Part shown: positions 5,939 to 13,253 of the stretch, piece after piece
How the letters are laid out: every line of letters begins with the position of its first letter
Numbering within the stretch: position 1 is the stretch's first letter
Origin: Deltaproteobacteria bacterium
GTDB taxonomy: Bacteria; Desulfobacterota; Desulfobacteria; Desulfobacterales; JAFDCJ01
Direction: 5' to 3'
DNA length: 17,014 bases
Assembly (NCBI GenBank): GCA_024277475.1
Contig: JAJRVC010000690.1
Coordinates: 1 to 17,014 of the forward strand
Notes under the pieces: generated by a model
Database searches by the model: none
Told to the model about the DNA's origin: nothing
What the model saw: only the letters and a program-made list of their open reading frames with translations
Translations under genes and position numbers: made by a program

Positions 5939-8306
5939 CCAATCCGAATAGATTTATTTTTACTCCAAAATCCAGATTTTGGGAATTGTCGACACCTGTT
6001 CTCTCTGTGACGCGGCCCTCAAATGACCAGCACTGAGCTTTATAATTTATCCCTATGCCTGTTTGGACCCGGGTATTGTCCAAAAAATTGTATTCGTAAT
6101 CCGCGAACAGGGTGAGCCTGTCCGTCACTTTTATACGTAAATCCGCGGAAAGAGATTGAGTCTGGTTCAAACTGATTTCGTCGGATTTTTTGGTATACCG
6201 GTACTCCAGCGCCAGTTTGTCACCCCGAAGGTCCCAGAGATTTGCCTGAATGTTTTGGGATAGAAATTTCGTTTCATACATAGACCACAAAGCGGTGGTT
6301 TCCATTGCAATATACCTGCCTGGAATGAAGTCCAGTCTGGCGCCTATGGGTGAGAACGGACGATCCGGATTTTTTTTCCTTGCCTCATTGATATCGTAAC
6401 TTTGCTCCAATTCAAAGCGCAAAAAATCATTGTAATTGTAATCGGAGCCAGAGTCGATGCTGGTGGCTTTGGTATTGTCGATGCGATGGGAAATTTCAAA
6501 ACTGCCTTTTTTTATTGTTTTGGCTGTCAGGGTGTTGATCAGCGAGTAAGTGAGCAGGTTTTTTTTGGCGATACGGTCAGTGGAACTAAAATTTGGAAAA
6601 TTATCCTGATCTACATCGGGAATAAAATCATGGATGATTCGAGGGCGGATCGTATGCTTGACAGCTTCGATGGTTTTGCCTTCGGTGTGAAATACACTAT
6701 AGATTTCCGAAAAAATATCTACGCGGGTATCGAACAACTCACGATGGTAGAATCTTTTATCTTTCGGGCCGAATTCTTTTTTGTCTGTTCGCCATACGGT
6801 CTCCCGCACTCCTACCGAGGGCTCGATGTTGATGAAAGGCCTGAGCTGAAGGGGAAGATACAGCCGTGGATGGGCATCCAGGCGCTGGGTTCGCTTACCC
6901 TCCTGGCTCCAGTAATAAACGTACTGTGAATTCAGATTGAAAAAAAAAGGCGAAGTTGAGATGCGTTGTTTGACCCCGTCAAACTCGATAACGGGCAATT
7001 GCTGCAAGGTGACATCCGGTTTATGAGAGTTGCGGAGGGTGCTGTCCAGATCGTAGCGTAATTGAACGTTAAGGCTGTAAAGGGGCCAATTTTTATTAAA
7101 GTTAAGTCGGTTAGTCCGGATGGGATCGTTATAATCGTCCAGATTGCGGCCAAAAGCCTTTTCAAAAAAACTTTTTGAATTATTCCAGCCCATGTGTCCA
7201 CTTTTAAATTCGCGAGTGTAATCCTGATCGCTGACAAGGTCCACGTCCAGTTTGGCCCGAATCCCCCAGGGCATTTTTTGTTGGTGGCTTCCCCGCAACC
7301 AGTAGCGCTCATGATTTTTACGCAGAATATCAGTCCCTCCGTCGTCAAAGCCCCATTTTTCACTGGAGTCGCCGATTCCGTCATCAATTTTTCGATCATC
7401 AAACCCATCGACCATCCAGGTCCCTTTGGACCAGTCATCTAAATAATAACGGTATTCCAAGCCGGGCCGGATGCCGCGGGAATTCAAGTATTGTCCGTAA
7501 AAAGTGGCATCCGAGCTTTCATCAATGGCCCAGAAGAACGGCTGGGAGTAATATGTTCCCCAGCGATCGGAAATCCCGCCTTCGGGAAACAAAAGACCGG
7601 TTTGACGCTTTTTCCTGGCCGGATAATAGAAATAAGGAATATACATCACCGGCATTTTTTTAGCCCACATGGTTGCATGCTGTACCGTTCCTTCGCCATC
7701 CTCTTTGATTTTCACTTTTTTTCCGGTTATCTTCCAAGCCGGGTTTTCGCCATCGCAAGTTGTCAGGGTGCCCTCATCGATGGTATAGGTTTTGGCGCCG
7801 ACCTTTTCGATCAGATTTCCGGTTAAGTGAAAGTTGTTTTCCTTAAGAAACAGATATCCATTTTCAACCGATCCGATCTGGTTTTCAAGATCCATTTCCA
7901 TGCTCGTACCGCGCAGGATGTCTTCACCGTTGGTTAATATTACGTTGCCTTCGGCATAGGCTTTCATGTTTTGGTGATCAAAACGTACGAAGTCAGCCGT
8001 CAGCTTAATGTTGCCCTTATAAATCAGAACATTGCCTCTGGCAGTGTATTCATCGAAGCCTTGATCATAATTGATCTCATCGGCTTCAAGCCGCCACGGC
8101 AAGTTGGGGTCACGGAATACCTTGTCGATCTGATCTTGATTCATTTGAGCTGCTGCCTCGGCGGGGGCGATAAACCGACAGGCAGTGATGATACCGAAGG
8201 CGGTGAGGATGATCAGGGCAGCCGGAGAAATTAGGCGCCAACTGCTAAATCTGTTTTGCCGCTGAGTTGAAAGCCCGGATTTTTGGATGGTTTTTAATTG
8301 TATCAT
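5922..8306 (-). CDS. lptD: LPS assembly outer-membrane protein LptD
   Basis: LptD is the beta-barrel translocon that, with LptE, inserts LPS into the outer leaflet. The 794-residue protein has an N-terminal hydrophobic signal (about 26-43) and a likely cleavage near AEA-AAQ (49-53), a periplasmic OstA/LptA-like jellyroll (about 70-180; RLEADEINYDQGFDEYTARGNVLIYKG, then AYAEGNVILTNGEDILRGTSMEMDL), the linker MPVMYIPYFYYPARKKRQTGLLFPEGG (about 228-254) and a long C-terminal barrel rich in Tyr/Trp/Asp strands ending GLGGFGI. Length is typical. ATG at 8306, weak ribosome site. It is divergent from surE over a 146-base spacer that has a plausible promoter for it. The mature part has only one Cys (in the TTCDGENP segment), so the disulphide-dependent maturation known in E. 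coli is not conserved in that form. Confidence 0.95.
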   Translation of the reverse strand: MIQLKTIQKSGLSTQRQNRFSSWRLISPAALIILTAFGIITACRFIAPAEAAAQMNQDQIDKVFRDPNLPWRLEADEINYDQGFDEYTARGNVLIYKGNIKLTADFVRFDHQNMKAYAEGNVILTNGEDILRGTSMEMDLENQIGSVENGYLFLKENNFHLTGNLIEKVGAKTYTIDEGTLTTCDGENPAWKITGKKVKIKEDGEGTVQHATMWAKKMPVMYIPYFYYPARKKRQTGLLFPEGGISDRWGTYYSQPFFWAIDESSDATFYGQYLNSRGIRPGLEYRYYLDDWSKGTWMVDGFDDRKIDDGIGDSSEKWGFDDGGTDILRKNHERYWLRGSHQQKMPWGIRAKLDVDLVSDQDYTREFKSGHMGWNNSKSFFEKAFGRNLDDYNDPIRTNRLNFNKNWPLYSLNVQLRYDLDSTLRNSHKPDVTLQQLPVIEFDGVKQRISTSPFFFNLNSQYVYYWSQEGKRTQRLDAHPRLYLPLQLRPFINIEPSVGVRETVWRTDKKEFGPKDKRFYHRELFDTRVDIFSEIYSVFHTEGKTIEAVKHTIRPRIIHDFIPDVDQDNFPNFSSTDRIAKKNLLTYSLINTLTAKTIKKGSFEISHRIDNTKATSIDSGSDYNYNDFLRFELEQSYDINEARKKNPDRPFSPIGARLDFIPGRYIAMETTALWSMYETKFLSQNIQANLWDLRGDKLALEYRYTKKSDEISLNQTQSLSADLRIKVTDRLTLFADYEYNFLDNTRVQTGIGINYKAQCWSFEGRVTERTGVDNSQNLDFGVKINLFGLGGFGI

Positions 8307-8377
8307 TCAGCAAGTTACGCCATCGGATATTGAGCCAGAGGATAAAACGTGCTTCTTGAATCCAAGTGCAATATAAG

Positions 8378-8407
8378 ATATAAGCCCAAATTGACAAAAA
8401 AAGTCAA
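8378..8407 (-). promoter_or_regulatory. Candidate lptD promoter in the lptD-surE divergent spacer
   Basis: On the minus strand TTGACT (8407-8402) is followed after 18 bases by TTATAT (8383-8378), with a second TTATAT at 8376-8371. The -35 is part of a palindrome TTGAC-A7-GTCAA (8391-8407), so a -35-like TTGACA also points toward surE, although no good -10 follows at the right distance on that strand. The palindrome could also be a binding site. Seen by eye only. Confidence 0.4.
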
Positions 8408-8452
8408 GATAATGTTGATCCGAATATCAATTCATTCCGGAGTTGAACTGCA

Positions 8453-9238
8453 ATGGTGATCCTACTGACAAATGACGACGGCATCCATGCCCAGGGGCTG
8501 TGGGCCCTTTACAACCGCTTTGTCGATGTCCATCATGTGTCCGTGGTCGCTCCGGATCGCGAGCGCAGTGCTATCGGTCATGCGATTACACTGAATCAGC
8601 CGTTGCGTGCAATCAAAGTTTGTTCAAACGGTGGATATTGCGGTTATGCGGTAAACGGGACTCCGGCCGACTGTATTAAACTGGCTATTGCGGAAATACT
8701 TCCCAAGCCTCCGGATGTGGTGGTAGCCGGGATAAATCCAGGGGCCAATGTCGGCGCCAACTTAAACTACTCCGGTACGGTGGCCGCGGCCAAAGAGGCG
8801 GCTCTGGGCGGTACTATCGGAGTTGCTGTATCAATTGAAGGCCAAAAAGCTGATTTTTATGATGATGCCGCCCTGTTTGTCGCCGGCTTATGTGATACCG
8901 TACATGCAAAAGGACTGCCTTTCGGAACCTTTCTCAATGTGAATATTCCAAACCGGCCTCTGAGAGAGATTGACGGGGTCCGGATCAGCCGGCAGGGCGT
9001 TGAATTGCTGACTACTTATGTTGAAAAACGGATGGATCCCCGCAATCATACCTATTACTGGCAGGGGCGGGATATGCAGTCGTTTGGGGACGACCCCGAA
9101 ATCGACGGGGCTGCACTGGGCCAAAATTTTATTTCCATAACACCGGTCAAATGCGATATGACCGATTACCAAGTGCTGGAGGATTTGAGAAGCTGGGATT
9201 TAATTAAGACGATAGGGGACATGCCGGAACCAGATTGA
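8453..9238 (+). CDS. surE: 5'-nucleotidase SurE (nucleoside monophosphate phosphatase)
   Basis: SurE is a metal-dependent phosphatase that removes phosphate from nucleoside 5'- and 3'-monophosphates, linked to stationary-phase survival and nucleotide recycling. The 261-residue protein begins with the family opening ILLTNDDGI with the metal ligands D8 and D9, followed by APDRERSAIGHAITL (33-47, S39 ligand), VNGTPADC (67-74) and GINPGANVG (93-101, N95 ligand). Full length. ATG at 8453 with a GGAG site about 11 bases upstream; GTG at 8456 is an alternative. First gene of the plus-strand group and divergent from lptD. A weak GGGC/GCCC hairpin followed by a T run (about 9269-9299) lies after it and could attenuate transcription into tmk. 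Confidence 0.96.
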   Translation: MVILLTNDDGIHAQGLWALYNRFVDVHHVSVVAPDRERSAIGHAITLNQPLRAIKVCSNGGYCGYAVNGTPADCIKLAIAEILPKPPDVVVAGINPGANVGANLNYSGTVAAAKEAALGGTIGVAVSIEGQKADFYDDAALFVAGLCDTVHAKGLPFGTFLNVNIPNRPLREIDGVRISRQGVELLTTYVEKRMDPRNHTYYWQGRDMQSFGDDPEIDGAALGQNFISITPVKCDMTDYQVLEDLRSWDLIKTIGDMPEPD

Positions 9239-9355
9239 ATATTGTAATTTGCCATTTCCGGTTTATCCGGGCTTAGGCCCTTGAAAGTCATTTTTTTTAT
9301 ATTTGTTAAAGGACATAACCTGTGAACGCATACGGAAGGAATTATAGTACCCATC

Positions 9356-9991
9356 ATGTTTATCACCCTGGAAGGCATTGAAGGTTCCGGTAAGACGACT
9401 CAGATGCAGCAGCTAAGCACTTATTTTGAGATACGTGGGCATTCGTGTGTGTTGACCCGCGAACCCGGAGGTACCGCTATCGGGGAGAAAATAAGGGCTA
9501 TTTTGCTGGATCCTGCCAGCACTGAACTGGTTCCTACAGCGGAATTGCTACTGTATCTGGCTGACCGTGCCCAGCACATCAATTCTTTGATTAAACCCTG
9601 TCTGGCTGAAGGTAAAGTTGTTTTGTGCGACCGCTATTTTGATGCCACCATCGTTTATCAGGGATTTGCCAGGGGGCTTGACACCGGACTCCTCTATGAA
9701 TTGCACAGGCTTTTATTTGAAGATTTAAAACCGGATATAACCTTTTTGTTGGATCTTGCACCTCGCATCGGGTTGGCGCGAGCCTGGAAACAGCTTGATA
9801 ACGGTACGCGCGCCGGCGCTGAAAGCCGGTTTGAAGAAGAAACCAACAGCTTTCACGAAAAAGTTCGCGCAGGCTATTTGGAACTTGCGCGGCGTGAACC
9901 CGAAAGGATCCGAATGATTGACGGTTCGCGGGATGAAAAACAGGTCCAGGTGGATATCAGGGATGCGCTGGCTGAATTTTTAGATAAATAG
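9356..9991 (+). CDS. tmk: Thymidylate kinase
   Basis: Phosphorylates dTMP to dTDP in the dTTP pathway. The 211-residue protein has the P-loop GIEGSGKTT (7-15), TREPGGT (34-40, substrate loop), the LADRAQH segment (68-74), the DRY motif (92-94, CDRYFDATIVYQG) and a LID-like stretch around RAGAESRFEEE. Length is normal. ATG at 9356 with GGAAGGAA upstream at a rather long spacing of about 13 bases. In many bacteria tmk stands beside holB; here holB is about 4.5 kb away on the other strand, so that old pairing has been separated. Identity is secure. Confidence 0.97.
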   Translation: MFITLEGIEGSGKTTQMQQLSTYFEIRGHSCVLTREPGGTAIGEKIRAILLDPASTELVPTAELLLYLADRAQHINSLIKPCLAEGKVVLCDRYFDATIVYQGFARGLDTGLLYELHRLLFEDLKPDITFLLDLAPRIGLARAWKQLDNGTRAGAESRFEEETNSFHEKVRAGYLELARREPERIRMIDGSRDEKQVQVDIRDALAEFLDK

Positions 9992-10127
9992 GGTTGCCGT
10001 CCCGTTTCGTTAATACGAATTCGCGTCCCGTAATTTCTACAACCTACTTAAAATATAGATGCTTTTTTAGATTTCGAATTCGCAACCAATTAAGAGCGCG
10101 TGGAATAATTGTGCAGGACAAAAAAAC

Positions 10128-11141
10128 ATGAAACCAATCTATTTCCCATTTACCTATGTTGCTGATTCCGTTGCTCGGGCACTGGCTGCCTGCTTCGGGG
10201 AATTTATTGTTTACCAGCCCCTGACCGGGAATATGCCGGAACATATGCGGCCCTGGGTTGAAAAGGGTATTATAGACGTTCGGGTGCCCGTGACCAATGA
10301 TCAGACAGATCTTGAAGCAATGATGAAAAATTATCTGAGCTGGGCTGATATCCATTTGGAGGGTTCAGGCTTGAAACCTCAATTTTTTAAGGCCTGGCGG
10401 GATTCCGCACCTTTTTTTAGCGCAACATCGCCCTCACAGATTGTGGCGGATATTAAAAAGCGGGACCATGGGAAATCAGCCTCCGGGGCTCAGGAGACTC
10501 TTTTGGCGGCCAGGCGGTTTCTCTATTTTGCGCAGGAGTTCGATCGGCAAAACCAGGAGGTCGTCCAGGACCTCAAACGGCACCAGCAACAGGAAACAGA
10601 ATTGATCCGACAACTGAAAATGGAAGATGATTCCTTAACCGCTGAGTTTCAGAAAGAAGCGGCGCAAATACCGGATGATTCAGCCGGCTATATGGTATCG
10701 GAACGGCTGGAAGCCTGGACCCGGATTTTATTAGAGGATGCGGACATATCCGGTATCTTTATTACCCATATCCCGGCCGTTTTGCAGGAGTTACTCGACA
10801 GAACACCGACGGCTGAAAAGTTACTTTCTTTCGAATCGATTCCAACCTGCACGGCCAAGACGACCGAGATTGATCCGTGGCGGCGCAGCCTGGCGTCAGA
10901 TCTTGCTCATATTGTTGAACATAAATGGGCGCCGACCACCGGTCGACCTTCCGGTCGACCTTCCGGTCCACCAGACGTTCCAGCCGAGGGAAACACCGTG
11001 TCGCTAAGCGTTTATCTGGTGCCGGATCAAATGCCGCGGGTTTTTTTCCCCTACTGTGCCCAAATCGGGCTTCCTGATAGAGACGTCTCCCGTCCCGGCG
11101 CTAGATTTAAAAACACGCTTATCGGCTTAATCGAGATTTGA
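10128..11141 (+). CDS. Unrecognised 337-aa cytosolic protein
   Basis: I do not recognise a named family. There is no signal peptide or membrane segment, so it is probably cytosolic. The N-terminal third (MKPIYFPFTYVADSVARALAACFGEFIVYQP) looks globular; 138-182 is rich in Gln/Glu/Lys/Arg with a heptad look and is likely coiled coil; 190-265 is mainly helical; 272-282 is a Gly/Arg/Pro/Ser linker made by a 12-base tandem repeat; the last 50 residues (VSLSVYLVPDQMPRVFFPYC...) look like a small beta-rich end. ATG at 10128 with AGGA 9 bases upstream. It lies 136 bases after tmk; that spacer holds two copies of the palindrome CGAATTCG (10016-10023 and 10075-10082) and no obvious promoter. Codon use and composition are like the neighbours, so it looks like a real lineage-specific gene. 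Function unknown. Confidence 0.82.
   Translation: MKPIYFPFTYVADSVARALAACFGEFIVYQPLTGNMPEHMRPWVEKGIIDVRVPVTNDQTDLEAMMKNYLSWADIHLEGSGLKPQFFKAWRDSAPFFSATSPSQIVADIKKRDHGKSASGAQETLLAARRFLYFAQEFDRQNQEVVQDLKRHQQQETELIRQLKMEDDSLTAEFQKEAAQIPDDSAGYMVSERLEAWTRILLEDADISGIFITHIPAVLQELLDRTPTAEKLLSFESIPTCTAKTTEIDPWRRSLASDLAHIVEHKWAPTTGRPSGRPSGPPDVPAEGNTVSLSVYLVPDQMPRVFFPYCAQIGLPDRDVSRPGARFKNTLIGLIEI
10941..10970 (+). repeat. 12-base tandem repeat within the 337-aa gene
   Basis: Two exact copies of GGTCGACCTTCC (10941-10952, 10953-10964) are followed by a degenerate start of a third (GGTCCA). Being a multiple of three it keeps the frame and encodes GRPS-GRPS-GPP, a probable flexible linker. Repeat number could vary between strains by slippage. 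Confidence 0.8.
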
Positions 11142-11309
11142 CACGAAAAAGAAAAAAAGAAATTTGAGGAAAAAAATGACCCAGAGGGCTTGACTCGCTT
11201 TTTTAATTAGTATAAGGACATCTCCCTGGTGCGTGGGAGACCCGTTTCAGGAGCTGATGGATGTTTTTAACACCATTTTGTTATAATTCATTGAAAGGAG
11301 AGTTTAATA
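11142..11309 (+). promoter_or_regulatory. Leader of the ferredoxin gene: candidate promoter and hairpin
   Basis: This spacer has no ORF. A -35-like TTGACT (11190-11195) is followed by TATAAG (11211-11216) at 15 bases, and a lone TATAAT sits at 11282-11287 without a good -35. Between them is a perfect 6-base inverted repeat TCTCCC (11221-11226) / GGGAGA (11235-11240) with an 8-base loop and no T tract, perhaps a 5' stabilising hairpin or a protein site. A strong AAGGAG ribosome site precedes the ferredoxin ATG. Weak evidence, by eye. Confidence 0.3.
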
Positions 11310-11498
11310 ATGGCGTTTAATCCGATCGTTGATGAAGAAAAGTGCGCCGGTTGCGAAGAGTGCGTGGATGTTTGTCCCGTCGAAGTATTTGAGATGCAGG
11401 ACGGTAAATCCGTGCCCGTCAATGCCGAAGAATGTCTTGGATGCGAAAGTTGCGTCGAAGTGTGTGAAGAAAGCGCAATTGTAGTCGAGGAAACCTAG
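11310..11498 (+). CDS. 2[4Fe-4S] ferredoxin
   Basis: Small soluble electron carrier of clostridial/delta-proteobacterial type. The 62 residues have two cluster motifs: C12-x2-C15-x2-C18-x3-C22-P and C42-x2-C45-x2-C48-x3-C52; in the second the usual Pro after the last Cys is Glu. In such ferredoxins the last Cys of each motif joins the other cluster. The protein is very acidic (many Glu/Asp, few Lys), like low-potential donors. ATG at 11310 with AAGGAG. Single-gene unit with its own leader and convergent with the outer-membrane gene downstream. The redox partner cannot be named from context. Confidence 0.95.
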   Translation: MAFNPIVDEEKCAGCEECVDVCPVEVFEMQDGKSVPVNAEECLGCESCVEVCEESAIVVEET

Positions 11499-11529
11499 AC
11501 CACCGGCTTCCAGCTTGTAGCGCTTACAG

Positions 11530-11660
11530 CTTGGGAATGGCGGAGAATTGAAAATTGAATATTGAATGAATCGCCATGTTATGCCCTTTATAAATCGATC
11601 GTTCGATAACGGGGCTCTCGACGGGCAGCATTCCTCAAATATTCAATCATTGGAAAAGAT
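11530..11660. repeat. AT-rich intergenic repeat cluster with inverted repeats
   Basis: The spacer after the ferredoxin holds no gene. ATGGCG (11537-11542) and CGCCAT (11572-11577) are a perfect 6-base inverted repeat around an AT-rich run of ATTGAA-type units (11547-11570). ATTGAATATT (11554-11563) recurs inverted as AATATTCAAT (11638-11647). An imperfect hairpin (about 11508-11533, CCAGCTTGTA/TACAGCTTGG) precedes it. This looks like decayed, non-coding repeat DNA (MITE-like or REP-like); no transposase or clear target duplication is visible. Confidence 0.4.
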
Positions 11661-11695
11661 CCCCCTGAGCCTGGATGAAATTCCAGGGCAGGGGG
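11661..11695. terminator. Strong hairpin between convergent genes
   Basis: CCCCCTG (11661-11667) pairs with CAGGGGG (11689-11695) and CCTGGA (11670-11675) with TCCAGG (11682-11687), a 13-pair stem with a small internal mismatch and a 6-base loop TGAAAT. On the minus strand a short T-rich stretch (GATCTTTTCC) follows, so it best fits a terminator for the outer-membrane gene that ends at 11722. On the plus strand no T tract follows. It may serve both genes or be part of the repeat cluster. Confidence 0.45.
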
Positions 11696-11721
11696 ACGCC
11701 CTTAATACTATAGGGTATGGA

Positions 11722-12729
11722 TCAGAAACGCAGAGATATCCCCAGACTTAACGCATAAGAGGTCCAATTGACCTGGTTTAATTTTGTTTTTACAGTACTG
11801 CCATCGGAAAAAAATACTTTGTCTATGCCGCCGTCAGTTGACCAATCCTGATAATCATAATTAAAATTCAGCGCCCAGTTGCGATGTAGCCACAAGTTGA
11901 AGCCCACCCCAATTTTCCAGCCGTTGCCATCTGCATCGTGCTCGAAGCTTTTTGGATGTGCGAAATCATCACGAAGATTCCAATCTGCTTCAGCCGTATA
12001 ATCGGCCCAGTGATATTCATAGGTAAAGTACGTTTCAAATCGGTGGGCGAAGGTCGTTATTTCTTTGGCTTTAAAGCGCAGGTCAAAGCCGATCCAGGGA
12101 CCCTGCCATTCGGTATCGTAGGAACTGTCCAATCCGGGAAACGGGCCCAGATCGGGGAGAATTTGATTGCCGTCGGTGATGTTTAGATTTTGTTCATGAT
12201 AGGAATATCCCAACAGCGGCGTGATTGTTCCGACCACCGCCCGACCGAATCTGAGAGGATAGCCAATGGCCAGTGACGCATCCCACACATAATCATCATC
12301 CGTACTGTTTTTGGAACGGGAAAATTCAAGGGTGCGGTTGTCCCCCAGATAATCCGAATCCTGGTTGTCCCCGTCAACAATCCAGCCATAGTTTGTATAA
12401 CCTTTAAAAGCAATGATGTTGGGCCACACGACACTGCCCTGAAATTTTAACTGGTAGCTTTCAACATCCTCCCAGGTCAACTCCGATAAGACGTTGGGAT
12501 TATTGCCGTTGATATCTCCGGCGATATTCCAGTCAAGATCGTCGACGCGGTAGCCGGCGCTGAAGGTGAAGTCAGTTTCTACCAAGATAACTCTTTTCTT
12601 CTCAGCCCTCAGGGAAACTCCGGTAACTGAAAAGGTTTCAGAGTCGGCCATCACCGCTGGTACCGTCCTGAAAGTGATCAGGCTGATAACAGTGATAATC
12701 AATTTGATCTGTTTTTGATATTTCAGCAT
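11722..12729 (-). CDS. Outer-membrane beta-barrel protein, omptin-like
   Basis: Probable 335-residue outer-membrane barrel. A Sec signal peptide (Lys-rich start, hydrophobic about 8-25, AVMA cleavage after residue 28) is followed by repeated alternating strands rich in Tyr/Trp/Asp and a terminal Phe (SLGISLRF, BamA-type signal). Parts resemble omptin proteases and the Protochlamydia outer-membrane protein group: SELTW (82-86), GYTNYGWIVDGDNQDSDY with an Asp-x-Asp at D124/D126, which lines up by eye with the D83/D85 pair of OmpT. The Asp-His pair of OmpT (D210/H212) has no clear match; DDFAHP (254-259) is the nearest, with different spacing. So it is omptin-fold-like, possibly not a protease. 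I chose ATG 12729 rather than GTG 12768 because AGGGG precedes it and the signal peptide then starts cleanly. Monocistronic, divergent from the 110-aa gene. Confidence 0.85.
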   Translation of the reverse strand: MLKYQKQIKLIITVISLITFRTVPAVMADSETFSVTGVSLRAEKKRVILVETDFTFSAGYRVDDLDWNIAGDINGNNPNVLSELTWEDVESYQLKFQGSVVWPNIIAFKGYTNYGWIVDGDNQDSDYLGDNRTLEFSRSKNSTDDDYVWDASLAIGYPLRFGRAVVGTITPLLGYSYHEQNLNITDGNQILPDLGPFPGLDSSYDTEWQGPWIGFDLRFKAKEITTFAHRFETYFTYEYHWADYTAEADWNLRDDFAHPKSFEHDADGNGWKIGVGFNLWLHRNWALNFNYDYQDWSTDGGIDKVFFSDGSTVKTKLNQVNWTSYALSLGISLRF

Positions 12730-12790
12730 CCTTAAACCCCTGTGCCGATCAATTTTCACCCCTGTCACTGCCGAGAGAAACCTTGCGATT

Positions 12791-12800
12791 CCGATATCGG
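12791..12800. other. Perfect 10-base palindrome in a divergent spacer
   Basis: CCGATATCGG lies in the spacer between the omptin-like gene (minus) and the 110-aa gene (plus), 62 bases before the first start. It is a candidate operator half-site arrangement, but short palindromes of this kind arise by chance. The rest of the spacer (12730-12908) shows no convincing promoter. Confidence 0.2.
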
Positions 12801-12908
12801 TCTTAAAAAAATAAACTTGAAGTCCTTATGCCGGATTTAAGCTCAGTTCAATCTATTTGTATACATACGGCTTGCGCGCTGCAACAATCTGTGATAATTC
12901 TATTTTTT

Positions 12909-13241
12909 ATGAAACAATATGTCATTGACGAGCTAAGATCGGCAGATTTTAAAGCGCTCGAAACCTATCTGGACACGCACTATGGTCCGGCTGCAATGGA
13001 CGGAATCTACTGGATACAGCTTGAGGCGGATATACTGACCGATATCCAGTCGGAGCATACAGAATGCCGGCCGCAATATTTTGCGGTTGATCTTGATGGC
13101 AACAGTTTGGCCTGCGAATTTTTAGTGCGCAGTAAAAATCGCATGCGCTGTGACTGTATCCATTACGCTACGGAAAATCAGCGCAACTGGCTCATCGACT
13201 TAATCGATAATATTTTTGAACAGCTACAGATCAGGATTTGA
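12909..13241 (+). CDS. Unrecognised 110-aa protein upstream of plsC
   Basis: No family I can name with certainty, although the look (MKQYVIDELR..DFKALETYLD.HYGPAAMDGIYWI, then RCDCIHYATENQRNWLIDLID) is that of a compact conserved protein; I recall similar hypothetical proteins in Desulfobacterales. No signal peptide or membrane segment. Cys at 53, 69, 81 and 83; the CDC at 81-83 could bind metal. I start at ATG 12909 because the segment from there looks conserved, while the upstream extension (from ATG 12828) is low-complexity and hydrophobic; neither start has a good ribosome site. The gene ends 12 bases before plsC and is probably co-transcribed with plsC and rnj. Function unknown. Confidence 0.75.
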   Translation: MKQYVIDELRSADFKALETYLDTHYGPAAMDGIYWIQLEADILTDIQSEHTECRPQYFAVDLDGNSLACEFLVRSKNRMRCDCIHYATENQRNWLIDLIDNIFEQLQIRI

Positions 13242-13253
13242 GTTGCACGAACT

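Noticed and set aside
6402..6929. 175-aa plus-strand ORF inside lptD
   Set aside because: Antisense to the lptD barrel, which is clearly the coding frame; no ribosome site and no family resemblance.
6932..7438. 168-aa minus-strand ORF inside lptD
   Set aside because: Alternative frame of lptD with low-complexity Thr/Ile/Leu composition; shadow of the real gene.
8166..8190. Lipobox-like ITAC (residues 40-43) in the LptD signal region
   Set aside because: LptD proteins are not lipoproteins, and a normal signal-peptidase I site (AEA-AAQ) follows; the Cys match is probably chance.
12730..12768. GTG start (12768) for the outer-membrane protein
   Set aside because: It adds 13 polar residues before the signal peptide; ATG 12729 has an AGGGG site at suitable spacing and gives a standard signal peptide.
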